From Lentisphaerota bacterium (GTDB lineage: Bacteria; Verrucomicrobiota; Lentisphaeria; Victivallales; Victivallaceae): 64,000 bases of DNA. This document shows positions 18,373-27,154 of this stretch, piece by piece. The notes under the pieces were generated by a model, which was not told the DNA's origin, ran no database searches, and saw only the letters and a list, made by a program, of their open reading frames with translations. Numbering within the stretch: position 1 is the first letter of the stretch; every line of letters begins with the position of its first letter. Location of the stretch: the NCBI GenBank assembly GCA_015061805.1, contig SUVV01000007.1, positions 55,678 to 119,677 of the forward strand, read 5' to 3'. Made by a program: the position numbers and the translations under genes.

Positions 18373-19203
18373 TTATTTTATAATCGCGCGCAGTCCGATG
18401 CCTGCAGGAAGAACACGTCCGGTGGATTCCGGGATATACATTTCGCCGCCGTCGATTTCACATTTACCGAAGACCTCTTCCACGATCCGGGAAAGCACCA
18501 TCAGCGAAAATCCTGGCGAGTGACAACTCAACACCACCGTAAACGGCCGGTCGGGTTTACGTAATTTCCGGCAGTTATCCAGCAGTTTGGGCAGATCATT
18601 TTCGATTTTCCACAACTGACCGCTGGGGCCTCTGCCGAAGGTCGGGGGATCGAGCGCGACCAGATCATAGAGCGAATTGCGCCGTTCCTCACGCTGGACA
18701 AAACGGTTTACATCTTCAGTTATCCAGCGCACCGCATTGGGGATATTGGGATTGAGCGCCTGATTTTCCCTGCCCCATTCAATCATGCCGCGGGCGGCAT
18801 CGATGTGGCAGACTTTGGCGCCGCCGGCAGCCATTGCCAGCGACCCCAGCCCGGAGTAGGCAAAGAGGTTGAGAGTATCCATATTGCGGCAATTCTGCCG
18901 GAAATATTCCCAATTGCGGAATTGTTCGGCGAAAAATCCGAGATGTCCGAAGCCGGTCGGTTTGATTTTGATCGTCATTTTTCCCAGAACGCAGTTCCAG
19001 GTTTCGGGAAGAGCTTCGCGGTTGCGCCATTTGCCGTTGCCGGAACTGTCGCGGACAAATTCAGAAACGGCGGCTTTCCATTCGCGCTCCGGCAATTCCG
19101 GTTTCCAGAAAGCATTCAACGCCGGTCGGATGATACGGTAAGGTCCGACCTGTTCAAGTTTTTTCAAATTCCCGCTGTCGAGGAGTTGATATTCGTTATT
19201 CAT
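18373..19203 (-). CDS. Class I SAM-dependent methyltransferase, RlmI/RlmK-like
   Basis: A 276-residue protein. NLFAYSGLGSLAMAAGGAKVCHID (about 112-135) is the SAM-binding motif I and II region and ALDPPTFGRG (about 193-202) corresponds to the DPPxF catalytic motif of the RlmI/RlmK class of 23S rRNA cytosine/guanine methyltransferases. It lacks the N-terminal PUA domain of RlmI. The target is most likely rRNA (inference). Its ATG overlaps the nagA stop by one base, so it is the second gene of a nagA unit. Confidence 0.8.
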   Translation of the reverse strand: MNNEYQLLDSGNLKKLEQVGPYRIIRPALNAFWKPELPEREWKAAVSEFVRDSSGNGKWRNREALPETWNCVLGKMTIKIKPTGFGHLGFFAEQFRNWEYFRQNCRNMDTLNLFAYSGLGSLAMAAGGAKVCHIDAARGMIEWGRENQALNPNIPNAVRWITEDVNRFVQREERRNSLYDLVALDPPTFGRGPSGQLWKIENDLPKLLDNCRKLRKPDRPFTVVLSCHSPGFSLMVLSRIVEEVFGKCEIDGGEMYIPESTGRVLPAGIGLRAIIK

Positions 19204-20399
19204 CAGATATTCTCCGCCCGGTAAATCTGTTCACCCCGGCGCACGGTAAAGAGCGGCCGGTTACTTCCCAATTCAAAAACAGCAAGGTCTGCCCGTTTGC
19301 CGGGAAGCAGGATTCCCCGGTCATCGAAACCGAAGTGGCGGGCAGGAGTGATGGTAACAGCTTCTGCGGCACGGGTTTCAGAAAGGTGACCGCAACTCAT
19401 CAAACTGTGCCATCCGGAATCCAGCATGGTGGTGGTACCGGCAAGTTTTCCTTCGGCATTCTGCGAAAATCCTCCGATCACCCGGATCTCCGAAGGTCCG
19501 ATCCGGTAATCGCCGTCCGGCATTCCGGAAGCCATGGTACAGTCGCTGATACCGATCAGACGGTGACCGGGTTTACAACGGCACGCCAGATCGACCATAC
19601 GGGAGTGAACATGACGGCCGTCAATGATCAATTCCACCGTAACGCGGTCATCAGTAAGGGCAATACCGGCAAGTCCGACCTGCCGTTGGTGCAGAGGTTC
19701 CATCCCGTTGAACAAATGAGTGCAGTGGGTGGCACCGGCATCGATCGCGCGGCGGGTCTGGCTTTCATTGGCAAGGCTGTGTCCCATGGAAGCGATAACA
19801 TTGTTTTCTTTAAGCAGTTGGATAAGTTTCTCCGCATCGCGCAATTCCGGAGCGAAAGTCATGATCTTGACCATGCCTTCACCGGCATCGATAAGTTCTT
19901 TGGCGAAAACCGGATCAATGCTGCACAGCACTTCATGAGGCTGGGAACCGGCACGTTTCGGATTGAGGAACGGGCCTTCGATATTTATCGCCAGAGCATC
20001 GGCACCGGGGAGCGGCTGCCGCATGGCGCGAACCAATTGCCGGATATTTTCCAGCATGAGTTCCTTGCTGTCGGCGACGACGGTGGGGAAAAATCCGGTA
20101 ACGCCGCGTTCGCCGAGGATGCGGCTCATCGCCGCCAGGTCACAAGGAGAGGTCATACAACGGGAACAGTCACATCCTCCGGCACCGTGGATATGGGTAT
20201 CCAGAAATCCCGGAGCGATATATGCCCGGTTGAAGCGGCAAACTTCGATCTCCCGTTCAACGGTAAAGCCGGAAACGCCGCCGACACCGATGATACGTTC
20301 ATTTTCGCACAGCACGGCACCGTGAGGTATAAGCCGGTCAGGAGTGATCAGATAATCTGCGATATAAAGTCGCCGTACCCGTTTTTTTTCCATATTCAT
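19203..20399 (-). CDS. nagA: N-acetylglucosamine-6-phosphate deacetylase
   Basis: 398 residues from the ATG at 20399; a TTG at 20417 is in frame but has no better signal. Metal and substrate motifs of the amidohydrolase superfamily are in order: DTHIHGAGG, IEGPFLNPKRAG (metal-binding Glu), MGHSLA, HLFNGMEPL, DGRHVH and ISDCTMASG (active-site Asp). It removes acetate from GlcNAc-6-phosphate in the cytoplasm, a step in amino sugar catabolism or cell wall recycling. A TTGAAA-17-TATATT promoter lies just upstream. No nagB is nearby. Confidence 0.92.
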   Translation of the reverse strand: MNMEKKRVRRLYIADYLITPDRLIPHGAVLCENERIIGVGGVSGFTVEREIEVCRFNRAYIAPGFLDTHIHGAGGCDCSRCMTSPCDLAAMSRILGERGVTGFFPTVVADSKELMLENIRQLVRAMRQPLPGADALAINIEGPFLNPKRAGSQPHEVLCSIDPVFAKELIDAGEGMVKIMTFAPELRDAEKLIQLLKENNVIASMGHSLANESQTRRAIDAGATHCTHLFNGMEPLHQRQVGLAGIALTDDRVTVELIIDGRHVHSRMVDLACRCKPGHRLIGISDCTMASGMPDGDYRIGPSEIRVIGGFSQNAEGKLAGTTTMLDSGWHSLMSCGHLSETRAAEAVTITPARHFGFDDRGILLPGKRADLAVFELGSNRPLFTVRRGEQIYRAENI

Positions 20400-20432
20400 T
20401 CCACTTTCAAACTTCAATTTATTCCGGAGAAT

Positions 20433-20461
20433 AATATACCGCTATCATCAGTTTTTTTCAA
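20433..20461 (-). promoter_or_regulatory. Promoter of nagA
   Basis: Read on the minus strand: TTGAAA (20461-20456), 17 bases, TATATT (20438-20433). It overlaps the end of the tyrA/aroK fusion gene. Confidence 0.65.
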
Positions 20462-21872
20462 GTGCCGCCAGTATCCGCAACGCGGTATCCCGGGGAGAAT
20501 CTCCGGTTTCCGGAACGATTTTCAAAGCCGCGTGCTGTTCAAACACCTGCCGCCGCGCCGCATTGCTGCGGATGAATTCAGTTTCCGGGTCAGCAGCTGA
20601 ACTCAAAAATGGCGGCAATCCTCCGGCACATACCCGGCTCCAGGCAACGTTGTCCGGCACATCCAGCCAGATGACACTGCCCAGACCGGAAAGAATATCT
20701 TCTGTCACAAAGCAATTGGACAAGGCCCCTCCGCCCAATGCCACGACCCGGGCGCCGGAACGGGAAGAAATTTCACGAAGCGTATCGGCTTCCAAACGGC
20801 GGAACTCTGCTTCGCCGAGGGTGCGATAGATCTCACGGACACTCTTTTCCGGGGTGCCGGGATGGCGGGCGTGCCACAATTCAAACAGGGCATCGTCAGA
20901 ATCAATAAAATCTGCCGCGAGCAAGGCGGCAAGGGCTTTCCCGGAAACGCTTTTGCCGCAATGTTTGATGCCGCAAAGAGCCAGCCGTGCAGGACGGGGC
21001 TTTTTGTAACCGAGCCATGCACCGCGCAAAAGTTTACCACGCTTGAAAAGTTCTTCAAAACGGTCAAAATCGCCGCTTTCTATAGCGGATTTGAAATGCC
21101 GGTACTGATGTTCAAAACGTTCAAGCGCCGCTAAAACTGCCGGCGCATTGCTCTCCATGATCCCGCGCCACATGGCAGGATTGCTGGAAGCGATCCGGGT
21201 AGTGTCCCGGAAGCCGGTGGCGCATCCGGCAAAGTGACGGCGTTGATATTCCGGGTCAGGCGCTTCAAGGATGCTCAACGTCATGGCGCTCGCCAGCAGA
21301 TGCAGGACGTGACTGGTGTCTGCCACAAGTTCATCGTGGGCGGCGGCACTGATACGTTCGACCCGGGCGGCACCGGCGGCGAGCCACATATCCCGACAGA
21401 GGATCACATCTTTTTCATCGGCGTTATCCGGGGGGACGATAAATACATCGGCATTGTTATACAATTCAGCAAAAGATGCTTCGCATCCGCTTTTTTCAGT
21501 ACCTGCCATCGGGTGACTGCCGACAAAGTGCAGTTCCGGAAATTTCGCTGCCGCCTGACAGATATCCAGTTTCACACTGCCGATATCGGTAACGACAGAA
21601 GCCGGAGGAAGATAACGCGAACATTGTTCAAACATGGAGATCGCTGACTCGACCGGCATACACAATACTGCGATATCAGCAGTTTTCAACAGTTCCGGCA
21701 ATTCGGAGAAAACCTCATCACCAACGTGATTTTCCATCGCCCAGCGGCGGGTTTCTTCGCGGCGCGCCCAGACGCCCACCCGGAAACGCGCATCTTTTGT
21801 CAGCGCTTTTGCCAGCGAACCGCCCAAAAGTCCGAGACCGACGATTGCCGCATTGATCTTTTTTTCCATCAT
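20448..21872 (-). CDS. Fused prephenate dehydrogenase and shikimate kinase
   Basis: 474 residues from the ATG at 21872; upstream in-frame codons lie inside the preceding gene. Residues about 1-290 are a TyrA-type prephenate dehydrogenase: Rossmann motif AAIVGLGLLGGSLAKAL, VTDIGSVK, VGSHPMAGTEKSG and HDELVADTSHVLH. Residues about 300-474 are shikimate kinase: P-loop GIKHCGKS, DSDDALFE (shikimate-binding Asp), GEAEFRRLE and ALGGGAL. The first step makes 4-hydroxyphenylpyruvate for tyrosine, whereas the second makes shikimate 3-phosphate, several steps earlier in the common pathway. The join falls after RGAWLGYKKPRP. No other aromatic genes are adjacent. Eight bases separate it from the upstream membrane protein gene. 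Confidence 0.88.
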   Translation of the reverse strand: MMEKKINAAIVGLGLLGGSLAKALTKDARFRVGVWARREETRRWAMENHVGDEVFSELPELLKTADIAVLCMPVESAISMFEQCSRYLPPASVVTDIGSVKLDICQAAAKFPELHFVGSHPMAGTEKSGCEASFAELYNNADVFIVPPDNADEKDVILCRDMWLAAGAARVERISAAAHDELVADTSHVLHLLASAMTLSILEAPDPEYQRRHFAGCATGFRDTTRIASSNPAMWRGIMESNAPAVLAALERFEHQYRHFKSAIESGDFDRFEELFKRGKLLRGAWLGYKKPRPARLALCGIKHCGKSVSGKALAALLAADFIDSDDALFELWHARHPGTPEKSVREIYRTLGEAEFRRLEADTLREISSRSGARVVALGGGALSNCFVTEDILSGLGSVIWLDVPDNVAWSRVCAGGLPPFLSSAADPETEFIRSNAARRQVFEQHAALKIVPETGDSPRDTALRILAALEKN

Positions 21873-21879
21873 CGCATCA

Positions 21880-23505
21880 TCACTCCAAAGGTACAGCGAA
21901 AGTATAAATTTCGCCCATATACTGCCACGCTGCCGCCGGGAAATAATTTTCCAGATACAGCGGTTTGTTATACAGAACGACCGGACGGAACTGCCGGATG
22001 TATCTGTCAAGTTTCACATCATAATCGGGATATACTGTTTCTTTCATCCAGATGAACTGCGGATGAGAAAAATCACTTTCAGGCAGCAGAACGCTCCACA
22101 AGCCATCCGTAGTGCAGTTGAGTACACCGCGTTTGCGGATATGTTCCGGCAGAGAATCGAACAAACTGCGAACTCCGGAAATCATCCGGTTTTCTGCAGT
22201 CGTAAGTTTCATGCCGCGAATTCCCGGCACCGCAGCCACCGCCCGCCGGGGACTTTCAATCAAACGGTTTACCGCGGCGTTGATGCGGATAAATCCTGCG
22301 GCAAGAAAAACTATCACCAGCAGCAACGCTGCCATGCGGCAGACCGCACGGTAACACTCTTTTGCGAACCAGAGTTTCTGAAAACTCAACACCCAGAAGC
22401 CGAAGAATGGAACCCCTGCCCAAAAGAGGTGACGGACACATGGAACCGGATAATACTGATGCCATGCCCCGAGCGCAAATATGCTCAACGTGCAGATCAT
22501 CAGATTTTCTTTCAGAACCGATTTATCAGCCGCCGCCCGGCGGACTCCGATAAACAGCCACACCATAGCAGCGATCGGCAATAATCCGAAAATGGAATCC
22601 CACAAACCGAGATCCGTAGTAAACGGGAAGAGTGATTCGGCAAAATAACTCCAGCTGCCGCGGCCGCCCCGGCCGTGGACGAAGTTCAGAACAAATTTCC
22701 AGCATTGCAGAACAAAATCATGCCATGCCCCGGTGCAAAACAGATATATTCCTGCTGAAACAACCGTCACCAGCATACCGCAAGCCACCCACACGCAGTT
22801 TCTAATCAACCTCCGCGCCCGCGGTTTTCCCGGTAAATCCAGCATGATTTCAAAGAAAAGAGCGATCAGGAGAGCAAGCAAAGTTACCACTCCCACCGGA
22901 TGACGGGCAAGGAAAGTCAACCCGGCGGCAACTCCGGCTGCTCCGGCAAAATACCAGCGCTTCCCATCAAAAAATTTCAATATAAAAAGCAATGCCAGCA
23001 GAGAAAAAAACAGTGCAAAAATACTGCTCCAGGCATGAAATGTCACCATCGTATCCGGCATCAACACCCAGAACATCAGCAATATCAGATTGCGCCACCG
23101 GGCAGAAAGCAGAGGTCTCCACAAAAAATCGAGCAGTACACCGATCGCCGCATAAAAAAGTACTGACAAATATTTCATTGCCAGCAATTCACCGCCGCCG
23201 AGCCAAACCGCGCCCCCTTGCAGCAGCGGCGACAATAGTCCGTACTGGCAGAAAACATCGCGGAATACCGTCTGACCGGCAGCCACCCGCAACGCCGGGA
23301 TAAACATCACACCGTCATGGTGAAAATCCAACCCCAACGGGGCAAACGCGCCGAACCAGATCAGAGAAATAAGAAAGATAAACAGAGCCCGCAAAACAGA
23401 GAAAAACAATTGTTTCCCGGCGGAGGGGAGTTCCGGCGACCGGAGATCGGAGGCAACAGACGGTGAATTTTCTTCTTTATCAACCATTCCGACAGTCAAA
23501 TTCAC
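21880..23505 (-). CDS. Polytopic membrane protein, putative GT-C glycosyltransferase
   Basis: 541 residues if started at the GTG at 23505, which overlaps the plsX stop; an ATG at 23487 is the alternative. About ten hydrophobic helices run from residue 35 to 400, then a soluble tail of about 140 residues. GLDFHHDGVMFIPALRVAAGQTVFRDVFCQYG (segments of this loop at about 53-85) sits after the first helix, where GT-C enzymes carry acidic catalytic residues, and LARHPVGVV follows in a later loop. This suggests a polyprenyl-sugar-dependent transferase, but the motif is weak. It is in the rpmF-plsX-tyrA/aroK unit. Confidence 0.6.
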   Translation of the reverse strand: MNLTVGMVDKEENSPSVASDLRSPELPSAGKQLFFSVLRALFIFLISLIWFGAFAPLGLDFHHDGVMFIPALRVAAGQTVFRDVFCQYGLLSPLLQGGAVWLGGGELLAMKYLSVLFYAAIGVLLDFLWRPLLSARWRNLILLMFWVLMPDTMVTFHAWSSIFALFFSLLALLFILKFFDGKRWYFAGAAGVAAGLTFLARHPVGVVTLLALLIALFFEIMLDLPGKPRARRLIRNCVWVACGMLVTVVSAGIYLFCTGAWHDFVLQCWKFVLNFVHGRGGRGSWSYFAESLFPFTTDLGLWDSIFGLLPIAAMVWLFIGVRRAAADKSVLKENLMICTLSIFALGAWHQYYPVPCVRHLFWAGVPFFGFWVLSFQKLWFAKECYRAVCRMAALLLVIVFLAAGFIRINAAVNRLIESPRRAVAAVPGIRGMKLTTAENRMISGVRSLFDSLPEHIRKRGVLNCTTDGLWSVLLPESDFSHPQFIWMKETVYPDYDVKLDRYIRQFRPVVLYNKPLYLENYFPAAAWQYMGEIYTFAVPLE

Positions 23506-24551
23506 TGCGCCGCAGGCGCATTTTCCGGAGGATACTTGAGAAGTTTTGCCACATCACCGGCGGTTTCCACCGCGTTGACGATACGCTGATTCAACCCGAA
23601 TTCAACGCATTCCGCAGAAACCCGGATGGCGTTACGCACCGCGATCGGATTTGAACCGCCGTGACCGATGATACAAATTCCGTTGATACCGAGCAACGGT
23701 GCTCCGCCTATAACATCGGAAGACCCGAAGGCTTTCAATTCAGTAAAAGCGTTTTTGGCGAGAACCGCTCCCATGACCCGGAGCGCATTTTTGGTAAGCA
23801 CCTGCTTGAGCCAGAAAATAGTGGAACGCGCCAGACCTTCGGCGCTCTTGAGCATGACGTTTCCGGAAAAACCGTCAGAAACGACAACATCGGCTTCACC
23901 TTCAAAAGCGGCATCCGCCTCCACATTACCGATAAAGTTGATCGGCAGTTGTTCAAGCCGTTTGAATGCTTCTTTGGTAAGTTCGTTACCCTTGATATCC
24001 TCTCCGCCGACACTGAGCAGACCGACCCGCGGCGCTTCTTTGCGGTAGAGGTACTGGGCATAGACATTGCCCATCAAGGCAAATTGCACAAGATTGAGCG
24101 CAGTACAATCAGTATTGGCTCCGGCATCCATCAAAAGAAAACGGCCGGTCTTGCTGGGCATGCTTGCCGCCAGCGCCGGACGATCGATACCCGGCAGAGT
24201 CCGGACGAGAACTTTGGTTGCCGCCACAGTGGCGCCGGTGTGCCCCGGGGTCGCCATGGCATCGATTTTCTTTTCTTTAAGCAAACGTGCCAGAACGGTG
24301 ATGGATGAATCCCGTTTGGCACGCAATGAAATCGCCGACTGTTCAGACATTTCACAAACAGAGGGCGCATGAACCAGTTCAATGCGCTTGTGTCCGGTCA
24401 GTCCGTATTTTTCGAGATAGAACTCGACCCGCTCTTTATGACCGGCGAGCACGACTTCAATCGACGGAAAATCGACGAGGGCCTGAGCCAGACCCTCGAT
24501 CACGACACCGGGGGCGAAATCTCCCCCCATAGCATCAACGCCGATTCTCAT
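23502..24551 (-). CDS. plsX: Phosphate acyltransferase PlsX
   Basis: 349 residues from the ATG at 24551; a TTG at 24569 is in frame but less likely. MRIGVDAMGGDFAP is the canonical PlsX N-terminus. Other family segments are SLRAKRDSSI, GHTGATVAA, LMDAGANTDC, VVSDGFSGNV and GINGICIIGHG. It makes acyl-phosphate from acyl-ACP, the first step of phosphatidic acid synthesis with PlsY. It sits directly behind rpmF, the standard bacterial order, but fabH does not follow; a membrane protein gene does, overlapping by four bases. Confidence 0.95.
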   Translation of the reverse strand: MRIGVDAMGGDFAPGVVIEGLAQALVDFPSIEVVLAGHKERVEFYLEKYGLTGHKRIELVHAPSVCEMSEQSAISLRAKRDSSITVLARLLKEKKIDAMATPGHTGATVAATKVLVRTLPGIDRPALAASMPSKTGRFLLMDAGANTDCTALNLVQFALMGNVYAQYLYRKEAPRVGLLSVGGEDIKGNELTKEAFKRLEQLPINFIGNVEADAAFEGEADVVVSDGFSGNVMLKSAEGLARSTIFWLKQVLTKNALRVMGAVLAKNAFTELKAFGSSDVIGGAPLLGINGICIIGHGGSNPIAVRNAIRVSAECVEFGLNQRIVNAVETAGDVAKLLKYPPENAPAAQ

Positions 24552-24599
24552 AGACCGGATTACCGTCAAGCACTGTTACTGGCAGATCCTGTACGAAAC

Positions 24600-24779
24600 T
24601 TACGCTTCGACAGAAACGACCTGTTTGCCGTTGTACTGACCGCAGGCGGTGCAGACCCGATGAGGCATGACCGGAGCCTTGCAGTTCGGGCAATAAGTTG
24701 CGGCGACGCCTTCGTAACGGTTGGCGGCCTTGCGCTGACGGCGCTGCATACGGGAAGTTTTGCGTTTTGGAACAGCCAT
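24600..24779 (-). CDS. rpmF: 50S ribosomal protein L32
   Basis: 59 residues starting MAVPKRKTSR, the invariant L32 N-terminus. YCPNCKAPV and VCTACGQY supply four Cys for zinc. AAGGAG stands seven bases before the ATG, ruling out a slightly longer start. It is the first gene of the rpmF-plsX unit, with a TATATT promoter about 65 bases upstream. The usual upstream partner (DUF177/YceD) is absent. Confidence 0.97.
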   Translation of the reverse strand: MAVPKRKTSRMQRRQRKAANRYEGVAATYCPNCKAPVMPHRVCTACGQYNGKQVVSVEA

Positions 24780-24843
24780 TTTCAAACTCCTTCAATATTT
24801 AACTGTAATAAATTCACAAAAATTTCAAATTTGCAATCTCTAT

Positions 24844-24871
24844 AATATAGCACACCCGATGCCATTTACAA
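24844..24871 (-). promoter_or_regulatory. Promoter of rpmF-plsX
   Basis: On the minus strand: TTGTAA (24871-24866), 16 bases, TATATT (24849-24844). Confidence 0.65.
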
Positions 24872-24984
24872 GTATCTATTCAAAAAAACTTACCGATATC
24901 CCGGAAAATTTTTTCCAAAAAGGTTTTCAGAAGCAATTTTCCGTGGTACAAACCGGACGGTTTGAACACCGTCCATCGATCAGG

Positions 24985-25725
24985 TCATGCCCCCTGCACG
25001 ATATCCCTGAGCAGAGCGGCACGGTTGCTGGTAACAGAATCGACTCCGCAATCGATCAGCGCCTGAGCCTGATGGGGATTGTCGACCGTCCAGACTGCGA
25101 AGATCTTACCTGCCTTGTGAACCGCTTCGACCAGAGCGGCATCGATATCGGGATGACAGTTGCCGTCGATACCGTCAACACCGAGTTCATCCAATTTGGC
25201 GATCAACTCTTCCGCAGTGACGATACCGTACTCCCGAACCAGATTATTGAGCCACAACGCACGGAATTCCGGCATGGCAATCTTGATATCGCGGATGAGT
25301 TCTTCGGAAAAACTGATAAAAACGACCTGCTCCGGAGCAAGTCCGGCAGCGGTGACTTCAGCCTTGACAGCCGGAACCAGGGCGGGATTGGTGCCTTTGA
25401 GTTCGATATAATATTCCCGGTTTTTACCGATGTATTGGAAAGTTTCTGAAAGAAGCGGGATTTTTTCGCCCGGATACTCTTTTTCAAATCCGCCGGAAAC
25501 AGTCAACTGCTGCAGTTCGGCGTAGGAAGATGATTCGATCAGAACTTTGGCACTGCCCATACGCCAGGTGGAATTATCATGACCGACCACGACTTTGCCG
25601 TCGGTGGTCAGATGCACATCGCACTCCATACCATCGGTGTTGCGTTCCAGAGAAAGCCGGAATGCCGCAATTGTATTTTCGGGAGCATCGTGAGATTCGC
25701 CGCGATGAGAAATCCATTTAACCAT
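24985..25725 (-). CDS. Glycerophosphodiester phosphodiesterase
   Basis: A 246-residue protein of the GDPD/UgpQ TIM-barrel family. ISHRGESHDAPENTIAAF (5-22) carries the catalytic His and the PENT motif, ECDVHLTTDGKVVVGHD (34-50) carries the metal-binding Glu/Asp and second catalytic His, and YIELKG supplies a further metal-binding Glu. There is no signal peptide, so it is cytoplasmic. It hydrolyses glycerophosphodiesters to glycerol 3-phosphate and an alcohol. It begins 18 bases after fabD and is likely cotranscribed, linking it to lipid turnover. Confidence 0.92.
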   Translation of the reverse strand: MVKWISHRGESHDAPENTIAAFRLSLERNTDGMECDVHLTTDGKVVVGHDNSTWRMGSAKVLIESSSYAELQQLTVSGGFEKEYPGEKIPLLSETFQYIGKNREYYIELKGTNPALVPAVKAEVTAAGLAPEQVVFISFSEELIRDIKIAMPEFRALWLNNLVREYGIVTAEELIAKLDELGVDGIDGNCHPDIDAALVEAVHKAGKIFAVWTVDNPHQAQALIDCGVDSVTSNRAALLRDIVQGA

Positions 25726-25743
25726 AATGCACTCTCCTTGATT

Positions 25744-26658
25744 TCAGAGATTGATACCTTCAAGAGAAGCGATCGAATTGACGTTGAACACTGCGATTTC
25801 CGGCAGAGCACGGCTGCAGAGTTTGGTCAGGACGTTTCCGGGTCCGAATTCGATCATAGTATCACCGCCGGCGGCAGCCATGGCCTGAACGCATTCGTGC
25901 CAGCGGACGGAACCGGCGACCTGTTTTGCCAGATTGTCACGAAGTTCGTCAGCATTTCCGGCGACAGCGGCAGTGTAGTTGTGCCAGACCGGGATTTCCG
26001 GAAGTCTGATCTCGGTTTCAGCGAGAACAACCTGAAGTTTTTCACCGGCATCAGCCATCAAACGGGAGTGGAAAGCGCCGGCGACATTGAGTTCGATCGC
26101 CTTGCGGATGCCGCGTTCTTTGAGCATGGCGCAGGCGGCGGAAACTTTTTCTTTTTCGCCGGAGATAACGATCTGGGCAGGACTGTTGAAGTTGGCAACA
26201 TCGATGCCGCATTCAGCGCAGACTTCCCGGATGACCGCCAGATCGCCGTTGAGGATGGAAGCCATACCGCCGTTGGTGGCATTGCAGGCGGCATCCATCA
26301 GTTCGGCACGTTTGGCAAGCAGTTTGAGACCGGTGACAAAATCAAAAGCGCCGCCGGCATAAAGCGCGCCGTATTCACCGAGGCTCAACCCGGCACAGCC
26401 GACCGGAGTGACACCGGGGAATTTCTCCTGAAACGCCGCTAAAGCGGCACAACTGACAGTATAGATGGCGACCTGGCAGTAGCGGGTCTGAGTAAGTTTT
26501 TCCTCCGGGCCCTCAAAGATGATGGAACTCAAAGAGTAGCCGAGTTCAGCATCTGCAGTTTTGAAGATTTCAGCAGCAGCCTTGGAAGATTCGGCAAGAT
26601 CCTTGCCCATACCGACGCACTGGGCGCCCTGACCGGAGAAGACAAAAAACGGTTTCAT
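25744..26658 (-). CDS. fabD: Malonyl-CoA:ACP transacylase
   Basis: 304 residues from the ATG at 26658, the start of the canonical MKPFFVFSGQGAQ. The nucleophile Ser lies in AGLSLGEYGAL (the family's G-x-S-x-G elbow), the catalytic His in AGAFHSRLM, and EFGPGNVL closes the fold. It transfers malonyl from CoA to acyl carrier protein for fatty acid elongation. Here it is paired with a glycerophosphodiesterase rather than with fabH/fabG/acpP. A long leader of about 80 bases contains an eight-base-pair inverted repeat. Confidence 0.95.
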   Translation of the reverse strand: MKPFFVFSGQGAQCVGMGKDLAESSKAAAEIFKTADAELGYSLSSIIFEGPEEKLTQTRYCQVAIYTVSCAALAAFQEKFPGVTPVGCAGLSLGEYGALYAGGAFDFVTGLKLLAKRAELMDAACNATNGGMASILNGDLAVIREVCAECGIDVANFNSPAQIVISGEKEKVSAACAMLKERGIRKAIELNVAGAFHSRLMADAGEKLQVVLAETEIRLPEIPVWHNYTAAVAGNADELRDNLAKQVAGSVRWHECVQAMAAAGGDTMIEFGPGNVLTKLCSRALPEIAVFNVNSIASLEGINL

Positions 26659-26704
26659 AAAAAAAGTTCCTGTTGTAAAGTTGCAATTCAAAAAAAACAC
26701 AAAA

Positions 26705-26739
26705 CGCGCATTCCGGCATAACACCAACAAAAATGCGCG
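26705..26739 (-). promoter_or_regulatory. Leader hairpin upstream of fabD
   Basis: CGCGCATT (26705-26712) and AATGCGCG (26732-26739) form an eight-base-pair stem just after the fabD promoter and within its transcript. It could be an operator or an mRNA structure. Confidence 0.35.
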
Positions 26740-26744
26740 CAGAT

Positions 26745-26773
26745 AAAATAGTGCAAAAACCGCATAAAATCAA
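26745..26773 (-). promoter_or_regulatory. Promoter of fabD
   Basis: On the minus strand: TTGATT (26773-26768), 17 bases, TATTTT (26750-26745). Confidence 0.5.
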
Positions 26774-26793
26774 GTTTTTACACAAAAAAAAGC

Positions 26794-27075
26794 CTATTTT
26801 ACAGATGTTTTTTCCAACTCTTCCAATGCTTCAACGGCTTCCTGATAACCGCCGGCGGCGGCGAGGCGCAAATAGTGGACAGCCATTTTCCGGTCTTTGG
26901 GAACACCCTCTCCGTAAAGACAGCACATGCCATAATTATACTGTGCATAAGCATTTCCCTCTTCAGCGGCGTATCCCATCCAGCGTGCCGCTTCGCGGTC
27001 ACCGGAATATTCCTGCACCGCACAGCCGGAAGCCAGAAGCGCACCGGTCAATATTGCCAAAAATCTGAATTTCAT
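26794..27075 (-). CDS. Small Sel1-repeat lipoprotein
   Basis: 93 residues from the ATG at 27075. MKFRFLAILTGALLASGC is a lipoprotein signal with lipobox LASGC, so the mature protein is anchored through Cys18. The rest holds two short Sel1-like helical repeats (AARWMGYAAEEGNAYAQYNYG and YLRLAAAGGYQEAVEAL flank GEGVPKDR). Sel1 proteins usually mediate protein contacts. It has its own TTGCAA-17-TATATT promoter. Longer upstream starts would cover that promoter and were not used. Confidence 0.8.
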   Translation of the reverse strand: MKFRFLAILTGALLASGCAVQEYSGDREAARWMGYAAEEGNAYAQYNYGMCCLYGEGVPKDRKMAVHYLRLAAAGGYQEAVEALEELEKTSVK

Positions 27076-27104
27076 AATTTCTCCGAAGTGTTTATATTTT
27101 CCGT

Positions 27105-27133
27105 AATATAACACAGAAAAACATCTTTTGCAA
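27105..27133 (-). promoter_or_regulatory. Promoter of the Sel1 lipoprotein gene
   Basis: On the minus strand: TTGCAA (27133-27128), 17 bases, TATATT (27110-27105). Confidence 0.65.
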
Positions 27134-27154
27134 ACTTTACAGCAATGATTCAAT

